Below, one piece after another: positions 16,386 through 23,361 of a stretch of DNA of 53,713 bases. The stretch comes from Lachnoclostridium sp. UBA903 (GTDB taxonomy: Bacteria; Bacillota; Clostridia; Lachnospirales; Lachnospiraceae), in NCBI GenBank assembly GCA_002294045.1, contig DBEP01000108.1, forward strand, positions 1,047 through 54,759. The letters are read 5' to 3'. Both the position numbers and the translations under genes were made by a program. Each line of letters opens with the position of its first letter. Position 1 is the stretch's first letter. The notes below the pieces were generated by a model. That model was not told where the DNA came from. It did not search any database and worked only from the letters and a program-made list of their open reading frames with translations.

Positions 16386-17960
16386 TTATTTAAAGATTAA
16401 TCCGTTTTCGGTTAAGAAATCTCTTGCAACGACATTCGGTTCCATTTGCAGTTCATCAACCTTATAATTCAATTCCATCATTACTTCATCTGTGAGCATA
16501 TCGCCAAGTTCTTCAATGATAGGAATTAATTCGGGATAGGAATCAACTACCTCGGCTCTTACAAGGGGAATTGCATAATAAGGCGGAAAGAAATTTTTGT
16601 CATCTTCCAGAGTTACCAAATTGAATTTTTTCAGCAGGCCGTCAGTTGAAAAAGCGTCTACAACGTCGGTTTCCTGATTCATTAGAGCTACATACCTGGG
16701 AGAACCGTCCAGACCTGTGGTATTCTTAAATTTGAAATCATAATACTCTGTCAGGCCCGGTATACCGTCGGTACGGTTTAAAAATTCAAGTGTGGTGCCT
16801 GCCCTTAACTGGGGGCCGACTTTTGCCAGGTCACTGATGGTTTTAAGATTATAATTATCTGCTGTTTCCTTTGTGACGGCTAAAACATAAGTATTGTTAA
16901 ATGCCATTTGCTTTAAGACATCAATATTATATAATTCTTTAAAGTCCGCTTTTACCGTGTCATATACTTTTTCCATGTCGGAAATAGGAGGGTAGTTGAG
17001 CGTATCTCCATAGGCGGTCCCGCTGTAATCAAAATAAATATCAATATCGCCGGATTTTAAGGCCGAGAAGCAGACCTGGGTTCCGCCGAGGTTTATTTTC
17101 CGGTCTACGGCGATGTCTGTTTTTTCTTCGATTATATCGGAAAACATATTGGCTAAAATATGCTGTTCGGTAAAGTCTTTGCTTCCAATCCGGATAACCT
17201 TGCTTGCCTGATTCCTGCCGGTTACTGCGGAGAGGATGAATAGGAATATAATACATACCGCAGCTGTTGATATCACAATTTTTTGCAATTTTCTGTGTTT
17301 CGCCTTTTTGGCATTTATATTTCCGCTTTTTTGCAGGCTGACGGGCGTAACGGATTTTTCAACCAGGCCTATGATAAAATCAACCAGCAGAGCAAGAATG
17401 CATGCAGGAATGGCACCTGCTAATATCTGGTTGTTATTTACGGTCCTGATTCCGGAGAAAACCAAAAAGCCGAGTCCGCCGGCACCGATAAAAGCCGCCA
17501 TAGTCATCAGACCGACGGCAGTAACGGCGGAAATCCTTACACCGGCCATAATAACAGGCAGTGCCAGAGGAATCTGTATTTTAACTAAAACCTGTAATTT
17601 AGTAAGTCCGATTCCGCGGGCAGCCTCCAGGGTCTGGGAATTAATATTCTGAATGCCTGTATAGGTGTTTTTTATGATGGGCAATAAGGAATATAAAATT
17701 ACCATAACGACTGCCGGCAATGTGCCGATACCCAAAAAAGGAATGGCAAACCCAAGCAAAGCCATACTTGGAATAGCCTGAACAACATTGGCAACACCTA
17801 ATATGGGTTTATTCAGTTTTTTAATGTAGCTGATTAAAATACCGAGGGGAACTCCCAGCAGGATAGCAAAACCAACTGCTATGGCCGTAAGATATATATG
17901 CTCAATGGTCAGGGAGAAAATCTGCTCCCTGCTTCGGATTAGATAATTTATGAAATTCAT
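16386..17960 (-). CDS. opuCB: Osmolyte ABC transporter: permease fused to substrate-binding domain
   Basis: 524 residues. The N-terminal half (about 1-215) is an OpuC-type permease with an EAA-like loop (EAARGIGLTKLQ). Another helix (about 228-246) anchors the C-terminal half (about 250-524), a QAT-type periplasmic-binding fold starting IRIGSKDFTEQHILANM. Such fusions import quaternary ammonium osmolytes (glycine betaine, choline or carnitine) and carry the receptor on the pore. The exact substrate cannot be read here. Its start overlaps the ATPase stop by 4 bases, so the two are translationally coupled. Confidence 0.92.
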   Translation of the reverse strand: MNFINYLIRSREQIFSLTIEHIYLTAIAVGFAILLGVPLGILISYIKKLNKPILGVANVVQAIPSMALLGFAIPFLGIGTLPAVVMVILYSLLPIIKNTYTGIQNINSQTLEAARGIGLTKLQVLVKIQIPLALPVIMAGVRISAVTAVGLMTMAAFIGAGGLGFLVFSGIRTVNNNQILAGAIPACILALLVDFIIGLVEKSVTPVSLQKSGNINAKKAKHRKLQKIVISTAAVCIIFLFILSAVTGRNQASKVIRIGSKDFTEQHILANMFSDIIEEKTDIAVDRKINLGGTQVCFSALKSGDIDIYFDYSGTAYGDTLNYPPISDMEKVYDTVKADFKELYNIDVLKQMAFNNTYVLAVTKETADNYNLKTISDLAKVGPQLRAGTTLEFLNRTDGIPGLTEYYDFKFKNTTGLDGSPRYVALMNQETDVVDAFSTDGLLKKFNLVTLEDDKNFFPPYYAIPLVRAEVVDSYPELIPIIEELGDMLTDEVMMELNYKVDELQMEPNVVARDFLTENGLIFK

Positions 17961-19090
17961 GAATATTCCTCCTCTGTTTCCAGATACTGCTGGCTTAAGG
18001 TCGTAACAAGGCTGCTTTTTGTAATTAGTCCGAGAAGCGTATTATTATTATCCAACACGGGAATATTCGTAACCTGGTTTTCTTCAACTATTTTTAATAT
18101 TTCTATTATATTATTCTCGGGCGATACACTGAGGAAATCGGCGGACATTATGTTACCGACTTCCTGGGAATGGTCGGACTGAAGCTGTATCTGTCTGGCG
18201 TTTACGATACCCAACAGGCGGTTGGTGGTATTTTCGATAACCATAAGACTGTCAACTTTATAAGAACGCATTTTTTCTATACAGCGAAGCAGTGACATAT
18301 TTTTCTGGCAGGTAACAGGAGAACTTATCATGACATCTTCCGCTTTTATATATTCAGGAGATGTCCATATCCGATTTTTCCCTACAAATTCAGAAACGAA
18401 ATCATTACATGGATTTTTCAGGATATTTTCGGGAGTATCGTATTGAAGAATTTCACCATGCTGCATAATGCAAATCATATCTGCTATTTTAATGGCTTCA
18501 TCCATATCATGGGTTACAAAAACAATTGTTTTTTTCAGCTGGGACTGGAGATTTATCAGTTCGTCCTGCAGACCGACTCTGGTAATCGGGTCCAGGGCAG
18601 AAAATGGTTCGTCCATTAAAATAATCTCCGGATCGGTTGCAAAGGCTCTGGCCACTCCGACTCTTTGCTGCTGTCCCCCGCTAAGTTCCGTAGGATACCG
18701 GTGTAAATATTCATCCGGCTTTAAACCTACCATTTCCATAAGTTCATAGGTACGCTTCCGGATTGTTTCCGGATTTCTTTTCTCCGCTTTCGGAATGATT
18801 TCAATATTATCTTTGACTGTCATATGGGGGAACAGGCCGGTTTGCTGGATGACATAACCCATCCTGCGCCGGAGTTCAATGACATCTTTGGTTTCTATAT
18901 TTTCACCATTAATAAATACTTTCCCCAAAGAGGGTTTAATCAGCCGGTTTATCATTTTTAGAGTAGTGGTTTTCCCGCAGCCGCTTTCACCGATAAAGGT
19001 AACGAGATGTCCTTTTTCTATTTCCAGATTTATGTTTTTTAAAACACATTTATCTTTATAGTTTTTTGAAACATTTTCAAATTTTATCAC
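17957..19090 (-). CDS. opuCA: Osmolyte ABC transporter ATPase with CBS domains (OpuCA)
   Basis: 377 residues from GTG 19090 with AAGGAGG upstream. The Walker A is GESGCGKTT, the signature LSGGQQQRVGVARA, and the Walker B ILMDEPFSALDP. Two C-terminal CBS motifs (about 250-370) are the domains that sense ionic strength or c-di-AMP in osmolyte importers. It powers the permease/receptor fusion encoded immediately downstream. Transcription comes from a perfect sigma-A promoter overlapped by a candidate operator. Confidence 0.93.
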   Translation of the reverse strand: MIKFENVSKNYKDKCVLKNINLEIEKGHLVTFIGESGCGKTTTLKMINRLIKPSLGKVFINGENIETKDVIELRRRMGYVIQQTGLFPHMTVKDNIEIIPKAEKRNPETIRKRTYELMEMVGLKPDEYLHRYPTELSGGQQQRVGVARAFATDPEIILMDEPFSALDPITRVGLQDELINLQSQLKKTIVFVTHDMDEAIKIADMICIMQHGEILQYDTPENILKNPCNDFVSEFVGKNRIWTSPEYIKAEDVMISSPVTCQKNMSLLRCIEKMRSYKVDSLMVIENTTNRLLGIVNARQIQLQSDHSQEVGNIMSADFLSVSPENNIIEILKIVEENQVTNIPVLDNNNTLLGLITKSSLVTTLSQQYLETEEEYS

Positions 19091-19111
19091 TATCCTGCCT
19101 CCTTTTTAATT

Positions 19112-19183
19112 AAAGTAATAACTTATATTTAGCTGTAAGTTGCTTCTAGAAACAATTCAATTATATACATAAGTTGTTACTTT
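19112..19183. promoter_or_regulatory. Inverted operator arms in the opuC control region
   Basis: AAAGTAATAACTTATAT (19112-19128) and the reverse complement of 19167-19183 (AAAGTAACAACTTATGT) match at 15 of 17 positions. One arm fills the spacer of the opuC promoter; the other lies in the 5' leader just ahead of the ribosome site. The two centres are about 55 bases apart. A regulator binding both arms would block transcription. The neighbouring BusR-like protein is the obvious candidate, by inference. Confidence 0.6.
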
Positions 19184-19188
19184 GTCAA
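19160..19188 (-). promoter_or_regulatory. Consensus sigma-A promoter for opuC
   Basis: On the minus strand TTGACA (19188-19183), 17-base spacer, TATAAT (19165-19160): a perfect consensus. Such a strong promoter next to a dedicated regulator suggests that it is normally repressed. Confidence 0.85.
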
Positions 19189-19194
19189 ATATGG

Positions 19195-19271
19195 CAAAAA
19201 AAACCTTATACAAAAAGAAGGCTAATTGCCCTGCCGGACAGGGAGCAGTTAATCTATAATTCTGTATAAGG
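19195..19271 (-). terminator. Intrinsic terminator of the BusR-like gene
   Basis: CCTTATACA (19204-19212) pairs with TGTATAAGG (19263-19271). An inner CCCTG/CAGGG stem is present. Read on the minus strand, eight T follow. It separates the regulator transcript from the opuC promoter. Confidence 0.8.
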
Positions 19272-19308
19272 CTTTACATTTTTTGTTCGCGCCAACGGAA
19301 GATTGTCA

Positions 19309-19986
19309 CTAAAGTGACAGTGCGTCAGCGCCAGGCAAGCCAGACTCTTTCTTGGTTTTTTCCGGATACATAAAAATTTGTACTCTTTGGTAGCTGTTTT
19401 CATCACCGATAAAGTATAGTATGTCATGTTCCAAAAACACTGCATAGGGACCCGGAGACATAATTAATGCGTCATTTCGTTTTATAGCTATAATAGTAGC
19501 GCTGGTATTGTGCCAGAAATTAACTTCCTCAATTGTTTTATTAACATAAGGAGAGTCGGTAGTAATCTCCAGTTCGGAAGGTATAAAGGGGTTTATTGAC
19601 CGAAAACGGTCGGTATAGTCTATCAGTTTAGCCAGGCACTGATTAAAATAATCAATTTCTCTGGACTGTCGGTCAACACTGTCCATGATTTCTTTTTTCA
19701 GGTGGGTGATCGTCTGGATATCATTATACTGCCGTACGAATTTTAAAGCATTTTCATATGATTTTATGATTACTCCGCTTCCCTTTGTCGTATCTACGAT
19801 ATTAAGATCCGATAAAATACAGATAGCCCTTCTGGCTGTTTCGGAGGATACTCCATATTGGCTGGCAACCGAAGACCTGGCATATATTTTATCGCCGATA
19901 TTATAATGTTTATCAACGATTTTGGAAGCGATATCCGTAGCAATCTGCTGGTATCTTGGGGTAGTGATTTGCGTTTTTCTTTCCAT
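19309..19986 (-). CDS. busR: GntR-RCK_C regulator, BusR-like (candidate c-di-AMP sensor)
   Basis: 225 residues. There is an N-terminal GntR winged helix (about 8-76, with YGVSSETARRAICILSD), a probable coiled-coil linker (about 85-125) and a C-terminal TrkA-C/RCK_C domain (about 138-212: EEVNFW, ATIIAIKRND, FLEHDILYFIGDE). This order is that of BusR, the c-di-AMP-responsive repressor of a betaine importer in Streptococcus and Lactococcus. The gene lies directly upstream of an osmolyte transporter, which supports the same role. c-di-AMP binding is inferred, not seen. A copy of the opuC operator-like sequence lies before its own start. Confidence 0.75.
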   Translation of the reverse strand: MERKTQITTPRYQQIATDIASKIVDKHYNIGDKIYARSSVASQYGVSSETARRAICILSDLNIVDTTKGSGVIIKSYENALKFVRQYNDIQTITHLKKEIMDSVDRQSREIDYFNQCLAKLIDYTDRFRSINPFIPSELEITTDSPYVNKTIEEVNFWHNTSATIIAIKRNDALIMSPGPYAVFLEHDILYFIGDENSYQRVQIFMYPEKTKKESGLPGADALSL

Positions 19987-20054
19987 TTTATCTCCTGTCT
20001 GTAAATTGATTTATTGATAAACGGTGTGATGATTTTTCAAACACGCTTTAATAC

Positions 20055-20067
20055 ATATACATAAGTT
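20055..20067. promoter_or_regulatory. Second copy of the operator-like sequence upstream of busR
   Basis: ATATACATAAGTT occurs here and again at 19163-19175 across the opuC promoter. It lies about 70 bases before the busR start, where its promoter should be. This suggests autoregulation by the same protein that controls opuC. Confidence 0.45.
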
Positions 20068-20111
20068 TAACCAATAAATCTTAAGTAAAACATTCCTGTA
20101 ATCTGACGTTT

Positions 20112-20145
20112 ATAACCGAAAGGTCCGGGTATTGCAGCACCTTAT
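20112..20145 (+). pseudogene. tRNA-Met fragment (3' half, degenerate)
   Basis: ATAACCGAAAGGTCCGGGT matches the anticodon stem 3' side and variable region of elongator tRNA-Met. The T arm that should follow is scrambled and the acceptor stem is lost. It is the first of three tandem remnants. Confidence 0.55.
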
Positions 20146-20213
20146 GGGGCCATTAACTCAGTTGTCAGAGCATTTGGCTCATAACCGATAGGTCCGAATA
20201 ATAGCAACACCCA
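20146..20213 (+). pseudogene. tRNA-Met(CAT) pseudogene, full-span but degenerate
   Basis: It begins GGGGCC and keeps the D-arm trace (ACTCAGTTG-CAGAGC) and the anticodon region TTGGCTCATAACCGA. It is about ten bases short, and its T arm (AATAATAGCAACACC) cannot pair. The 3' acceptor strand is absent. It cannot fold as a working tRNA. Confidence 0.65.
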
Positions 20214-20223
20214 TTTATCTGTT

Positions 20224-20269
20224 GGGAGCCTTTAGCTCAGTTGGTTAGAGCATCTGGCTCATAACCGGC
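20224..20269 (+). pseudogene. tRNA-Met(CAT) fragment (5' half)
   Basis: GCCTTTAGCTCAGTTGG, TTAGAGCATCTGG and CTCATAACCGG match elongator tRNA-Met from the acceptor 5' strand through the anticodon arm. Homology then stops abruptly at about 20269. From there the sequence is the 3' end of a minus-strand zinc-ribbon gene, whose stop codon is supplied by this tRNA remnant. The sharp join in the anticodon arm suggests a recombination event. Confidence 0.7.
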
Positions 20270-20633
20270 TGCCGCATTTTGGGCAATACAAAAAGCCGGG
20301 TTCCGTAACAAATCCGCAATGAGGACATTTATGTGTTTCTGTATATGTATTGCCGTTATTTACTTGATTTAAATCCTGCTCTCTTAGTGTAACCTGCTCA
20401 CCCTTTGAAATTCTTTTCCCAAGTTCCTTGTCAATCGTATAAAGAGTCTGACAGCAGGAAGCTTTTACATAATATTTTTTGTTCCACTTAAAAACCGGAA
20501 TAAAAAACAGGCTTAAGTAGGTATAAGTCAGAAATATTTCATACCTGCCGAACTGACTGCATCTGGAACATAACATGGTCTGGACAAAATCCAGTTTTTT
20601 CTGGGCGGAGGATATACCCATAATAAAAAACAT
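20259..20633 (-). CDS. Zinc-ribbon protein with hydrophobic segment
   Basis: 124 residues from ATG 20633 (MFFIMGISSAQKKL) with GAGGTG upstream. CSRC near residue 22 and CPHCG/CPKCG near the C-terminus form zinc-ribbon pairs. A hydrophobic stretch at about 35-50 (TYTYLSLFFIPVFKW) may be a membrane helix or hairpin. Related small proteins are common in Lachnospiraceae; function is unknown. The final codons (Arg-Leu-stop) are antisense to a tRNA-Met fragment, so the natural C-terminus may have been trimmed or replaced by the event that left that fragment. Confidence 0.75.
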   Translation of the reverse strand: MFFIMGISSAQKKLDFVQTMLCSRCSQFGRYEIFLTYTYLSLFFIPVFKWNKKYYVKASCCQTLYTIDKELGKRISKGEQVTLREQDLNQVNNGNTYTETHKCPHCGFVTEPGFLYCPKCGSRL

Positions 20634-20943
20634 AGTATTCACCTCTTTATATATACCGATAATATTTATATTCTCAACTGCCTGTACTTTTCACCTCTTA
20701 TAACCAGAATTGGATGATGTAATTTACATTCAGACAATAGTATAACATAGAACAAAAATATTTTCTATATAATCCATTTTAACATACAAGGAAAACACAG
20801 GTCAGAAAATAATCCTGAAATAATTCTGGGAGCAAGAGGGCTTTCCGATGTAATTGTCCATTTTGCAGGGAAAGAAACCCATAGACATTGAAAAACTCTA
20901 TCGGTTCCAAAAAAAATTCCGCTGCCTGTGAATTTATGATATA
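20634..20943. other. Intergenic region without recognisable gene
   Basis: Divergent upstream region of the zinc-ribbon gene running into the tandem repeat. It is AT-rich, with no convincing ORF, tRNA or terminator. Minus-strand frames here lack ribosome sites and run through the repeat, so they are not called. Confidence 0.4.
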
Positions 20944-21114
20944 ATGAAAGCGTAGTGAGCTTATGCAAGTTTACTTGCAATAAGCGAGCGGAGCAACAAG
21001 AGCATGAACTGTTTTTGTTCATGATATAATGAAAGCGGAATGAGCATGATTAAGATTGCTTGAATCGTGCGATTGGAGCAACAAGAGCATGAACGCGTTT
21101 TTGTTCTTGCTATA
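20944..21114. repeat. Two tandem copies of an 85-bp structured repeat
   Basis: Units begin ATGAAAGCG at 20944 and 21029, and a further ATGAAA begins at 21115. Each unit carries hairpin 1 (20959-20985; 21044-21070), the conserved block GGAGCAACAAGAGCATGAAC, and hairpin 2 (CATGAAC/GTTCATG at 21003-21023; AGCATGAAC/GTTCTTGCT at 21086-21111), then TATAAT. Hairpin 1 differs in sequence between copies but keeps its pairing. A third copy lies at 28834-28923. The family may be an RNA element or a REP-like dispersed repeat; I do not recognise it. Confidence 0.8.
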
Positions 21115-21141
21115 ATGAAATAATAATCCAAGGAGTATAAG

Positions 21142-21564
21142 ATGCTTCAGATAAAATTTTATGATAAGGCTGATGACTGTTTGCTGAAATTTGCGGTCAT
21201 TGTATCGAGGTATGAGAATAAATGGGTTTTCTGCAGGCATAAGGACAGAAATACATATGAGATACCGGGCGGACACCGGGAAGCCGGCGAAGCTATAATG
21301 GATACGGCAGAAAGGGAGCTGTTTGAAGAAACAGGTGCCGTTTCTTATGAGTTACGGGAGGTTTGTGTTTATTCCGTGGAAGAAAATGCAGACGAAGGAG
21401 ATATATCGTACGGGATGCTGTATTATGCGGAAATAAAGGAGTTAGGAACTCTGCCGGATATGGAAATGGAAGCAGTCGTTTTATTTGAGGAAGTGCCGGG
21501 GAATTTGACCTATCCTTTGATACAGCCCCGGCTGATGGATAAAATAAAAGATTACTTAAAATAA
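21142..21564 (+). CDS. Nudix hydrolase
   Basis: 140 residues from ATG 21142 with AAGGAG upstream. The complete Nudix box spans residues 44-66 (G44, E50, RELFEETGA at the end). This family hydrolyses nucleoside diphosphates linked to another moiety. The short form with GGHREAGE resembles NTP or 8-oxo-dGTP pyrophosphatases, but the substrate cannot be told. It is transcribed alone between the repeat and the murE promoter. Confidence 0.88.
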   Translation: MLQIKFYDKADDCLLKFAVIVSRYENKWVFCRHKDRNTYEIPGGHREAGEAIMDTAERELFEETGAVSYELREVCVYSVEENADEGDISYGMLYYAEIKELGTLPDMEMEAVVLFEEVPGNLTYPLIQPRLMDKIKDYLK

Positions 21565-21611
21565 CGGTTCTGTTTTTCCTGGCAATTGTTCTGTTTAAAG
21601 GTCAAAGAAAT

Positions 21612-21640
21612 TTGACAAGCTATATTTCGTGTTATATAAT
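21612..21640 (+). promoter_or_regulatory. Consensus sigma-A promoter for murE
   Basis: TTGACA (21612-21617), 17-base spacer, TATAAT (21635-21640): a perfect consensus. It leaves an untranslated leader of about 150 bases before murE. Confidence 0.85.
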
Positions 21641-21677
21641 AAACGGTGAAATATACCAGGTCAAAAACAAACTGTGG

Positions 21678-21755
21678 ATACGATACGTTTAACTGGCATC
21701 GTATTAATTGTCATGAATAATTCCCATCCAGAGTAGCATTTTGGATGGGATTTTG
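21678..21755 (+). promoter_or_regulatory. murE leader with two hairpins, second terminator-like
   Basis: Hairpin 1: ATACGAT (21678-21684) with ATCGTAT (21698-21704). Hairpin 2: TCCCATCCA (21722-21730) with TGGATGGGA (21742-21750), followed by TTTT. A terminator-like stem between a perfect promoter and murE suggests attenuation. The controlling signal is unknown, and no known riboswitch class was recognised. Confidence 0.55.
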
Positions 21756-21796
21756 CAATATAGTATAAATACGTAACGAAATATGGGAGGGTTCCT

Positions 21797-23278
21797 ATGA
21801 ATTTGAAGAGCATGCTTGAAAAAACAGAGTACTCATGCCTGCAAGGTGAGGCTGACCGGGAGGTCACTGACCTGGTTTATGATTCCAGAAAAGTAACAGA
21901 GGGAGCCGTTTTTGTATGTATATCCGGTGCAGTAAGAGACGGTCATGACTTCATTCCGGAAGTTGTTAAAAAAGGTGCTTTGGCAGTAGTTGTGGAAAAA
22001 GAAATTTCTATAGAGGGAGATGTTGCCGTAATCCGCGTCGCAGATACCAGACTGGCGTTAGCCCGGATGTCTGCGGCTTATTTTGGTTATCCGGCCTTGA
22101 AACTTAAGACAATTGGCATAACAGGTACAAAAGGAAAAACTACAACAACCTATATGGTCCGTTCCATTTTAGAGAGTGCCGGGATTAAAACCGGTTTAAT
22201 CGGCACCATAGAAGCAATCATAGGAAATGAAACGATACCTGCCGATAATACAACTCCGGAATCCTATATTGTACAGGAATATTTCCGTAAAATGGTGGAT
22301 GCCGGATGCACCTGTGTGGTTATGGAGGTATCTTCCCAGGGGTTAATGCTGAAACGTGTGGCAGGTTTTACTTTTGATTTCGGTATCTTTACCAATATGG
22401 AGCCGGATCACATCGGACCTAACGAACACAAGGATTTTGAAGAATATATGGCCTGCAAAGGCCTGCTGTTTCAAAATTGCAGAACAGGTATTGTCAATCT
22501 GGACGACAGCCATGTGTGGAAGGTACTAGAGGGGCATATTTGTGAAGTGGAGACCTACGGTTTATCCAAAGAGGCTGATTTACGGGCCGCCGCCATAGAG
22601 CTGCACAGTATGGGCGGAAAATTGGGAGTTAAATACAGGGCCGAAGGCCTTATGAATTTTGACGTAAAGATGCATGTTCCGGGGAAATTCAATGTTTACA
22701 ATTCCCTGACGGCCATCGCTATCTGCAGGCATTTTAACATTCCGGCCGAAACCATCCGGAAAGCCTTAAGCGATGTTAAGGTAAAGGGCAGGGTTGAGCC
22801 GGTACCGGTATCGGAGAAATTTACCCTCATGATTGATTATGCCCATAATGCCATGAGCCTTGAAAGTCTTCTAACCACCTTAAGGGAATATGAGCCCAAG
22901 CGCCTGGTCTGCCTGTTTGGCTGCGGCGGCAACCGTTCCCGGTTAAGAAGATTTGAAATGGGTGAAATATCTTCAAGATTGGCGGACTTAACCGTTGTTA
23001 CTTCAGATAATCCAAGAAATGAAGAGCCGCAGGATATCTTAAATGATATTATAACCGGAGTAAAAAAAGGACCCGGCAAGTATATTGCAATTATAGACCG
23101 GAAAGAAGCAATCCGTTACTGCATCCAGAATGCTAAGGCGGGTGATGTTATCATTTTAGCAGGAAAAGGACATGAAGATTATCAGGAGATAAAAGGCGTA
23201 AAATACAAAATGGATGAACGGGATTTGATTAAAGAAGTGTTAGCCGAATTAAAAGAGGAAGGAATTAAAATTATATAA
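21797..23278 (+). CDS. murE: UDP-MurNAc-tripeptide synthetase, meso-DAP adding (MurE)
   Basis: ATP-dependent ligase that adds the third residue to the peptidoglycan stem peptide. It has 493 residues with the usual three Mur-ligase domains. The ATP loop GTKGKTTT is at 110-117. The specificity motif DNPR is at 404-407, which marks meso-diaminopimelate rather than lysine as substrate. ATG 21797 is preceded by GGGAGG. It is placed with murF and priA, about 24 kb from the rest of the mur genes near mraY. Confidence 0.95.
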   Translation: MNLKSMLEKTEYSCLQGEADREVTDLVYDSRKVTEGAVFVCISGAVRDGHDFIPEVVKKGALAVVVEKEISIEGDVAVIRVADTRLALARMSAAYFGYPALKLKTIGITGTKGKTTTTYMVRSILESAGIKTGLIGTIEAIIGNETIPADNTTPESYIVQEYFRKMVDAGCTCVVMEVSSQGLMLKRVAGFTFDFGIFTNMEPDHIGPNEHKDFEEYMACKGLLFQNCRTGIVNLDDSHVWKVLEGHICEVETYGLSKEADLRAAAIELHSMGGKLGVKYRAEGLMNFDVKMHVPGKFNVYNSLTAIAICRHFNIPAETIRKALSDVKVKGRVEPVPVSEKFTLMIDYAHNAMSLESLLTTLREYEPKRLVCLFGCGGNRSRLRRFEMGEISSRLADLTVVTSDNPRNEEPQDILNDIITGVKKGPGKYIAIIDRKEAIRYCIQNAKAGDVIILAGKGHEDYQEIKGVKYKMDERDLIKEVLAELKEEGIKII

Positions 23279-23361
23279 TATTATGAAACCGGTTAAAGGC
23301 AGAAAATAAAACTTTAATAATAAGATTAACCGTATTAAATGATCAGAAAGCAGGAAGAAAT

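Noticed and set aside
20944..21114. Tandem repeat considered as a CRISPR array
   Set aside because: Only two units, with no unique spacers of uniform length; the variable part is a paired stem, and no cas genes are near.
20944..21120. TATAAT at the end of each repeat unit as a promoter for the Nudix gene
   Set aside because: No -35 element at 16-18 bases in any copy; TTGTT lies too close.
20765..21276. Two minus-strand open frames of 85 codons crossing the repeats
   Set aside because: They have no ribosome sites, run through the structured repeat and the start of the Nudix gene, and their composition looks non-coding.
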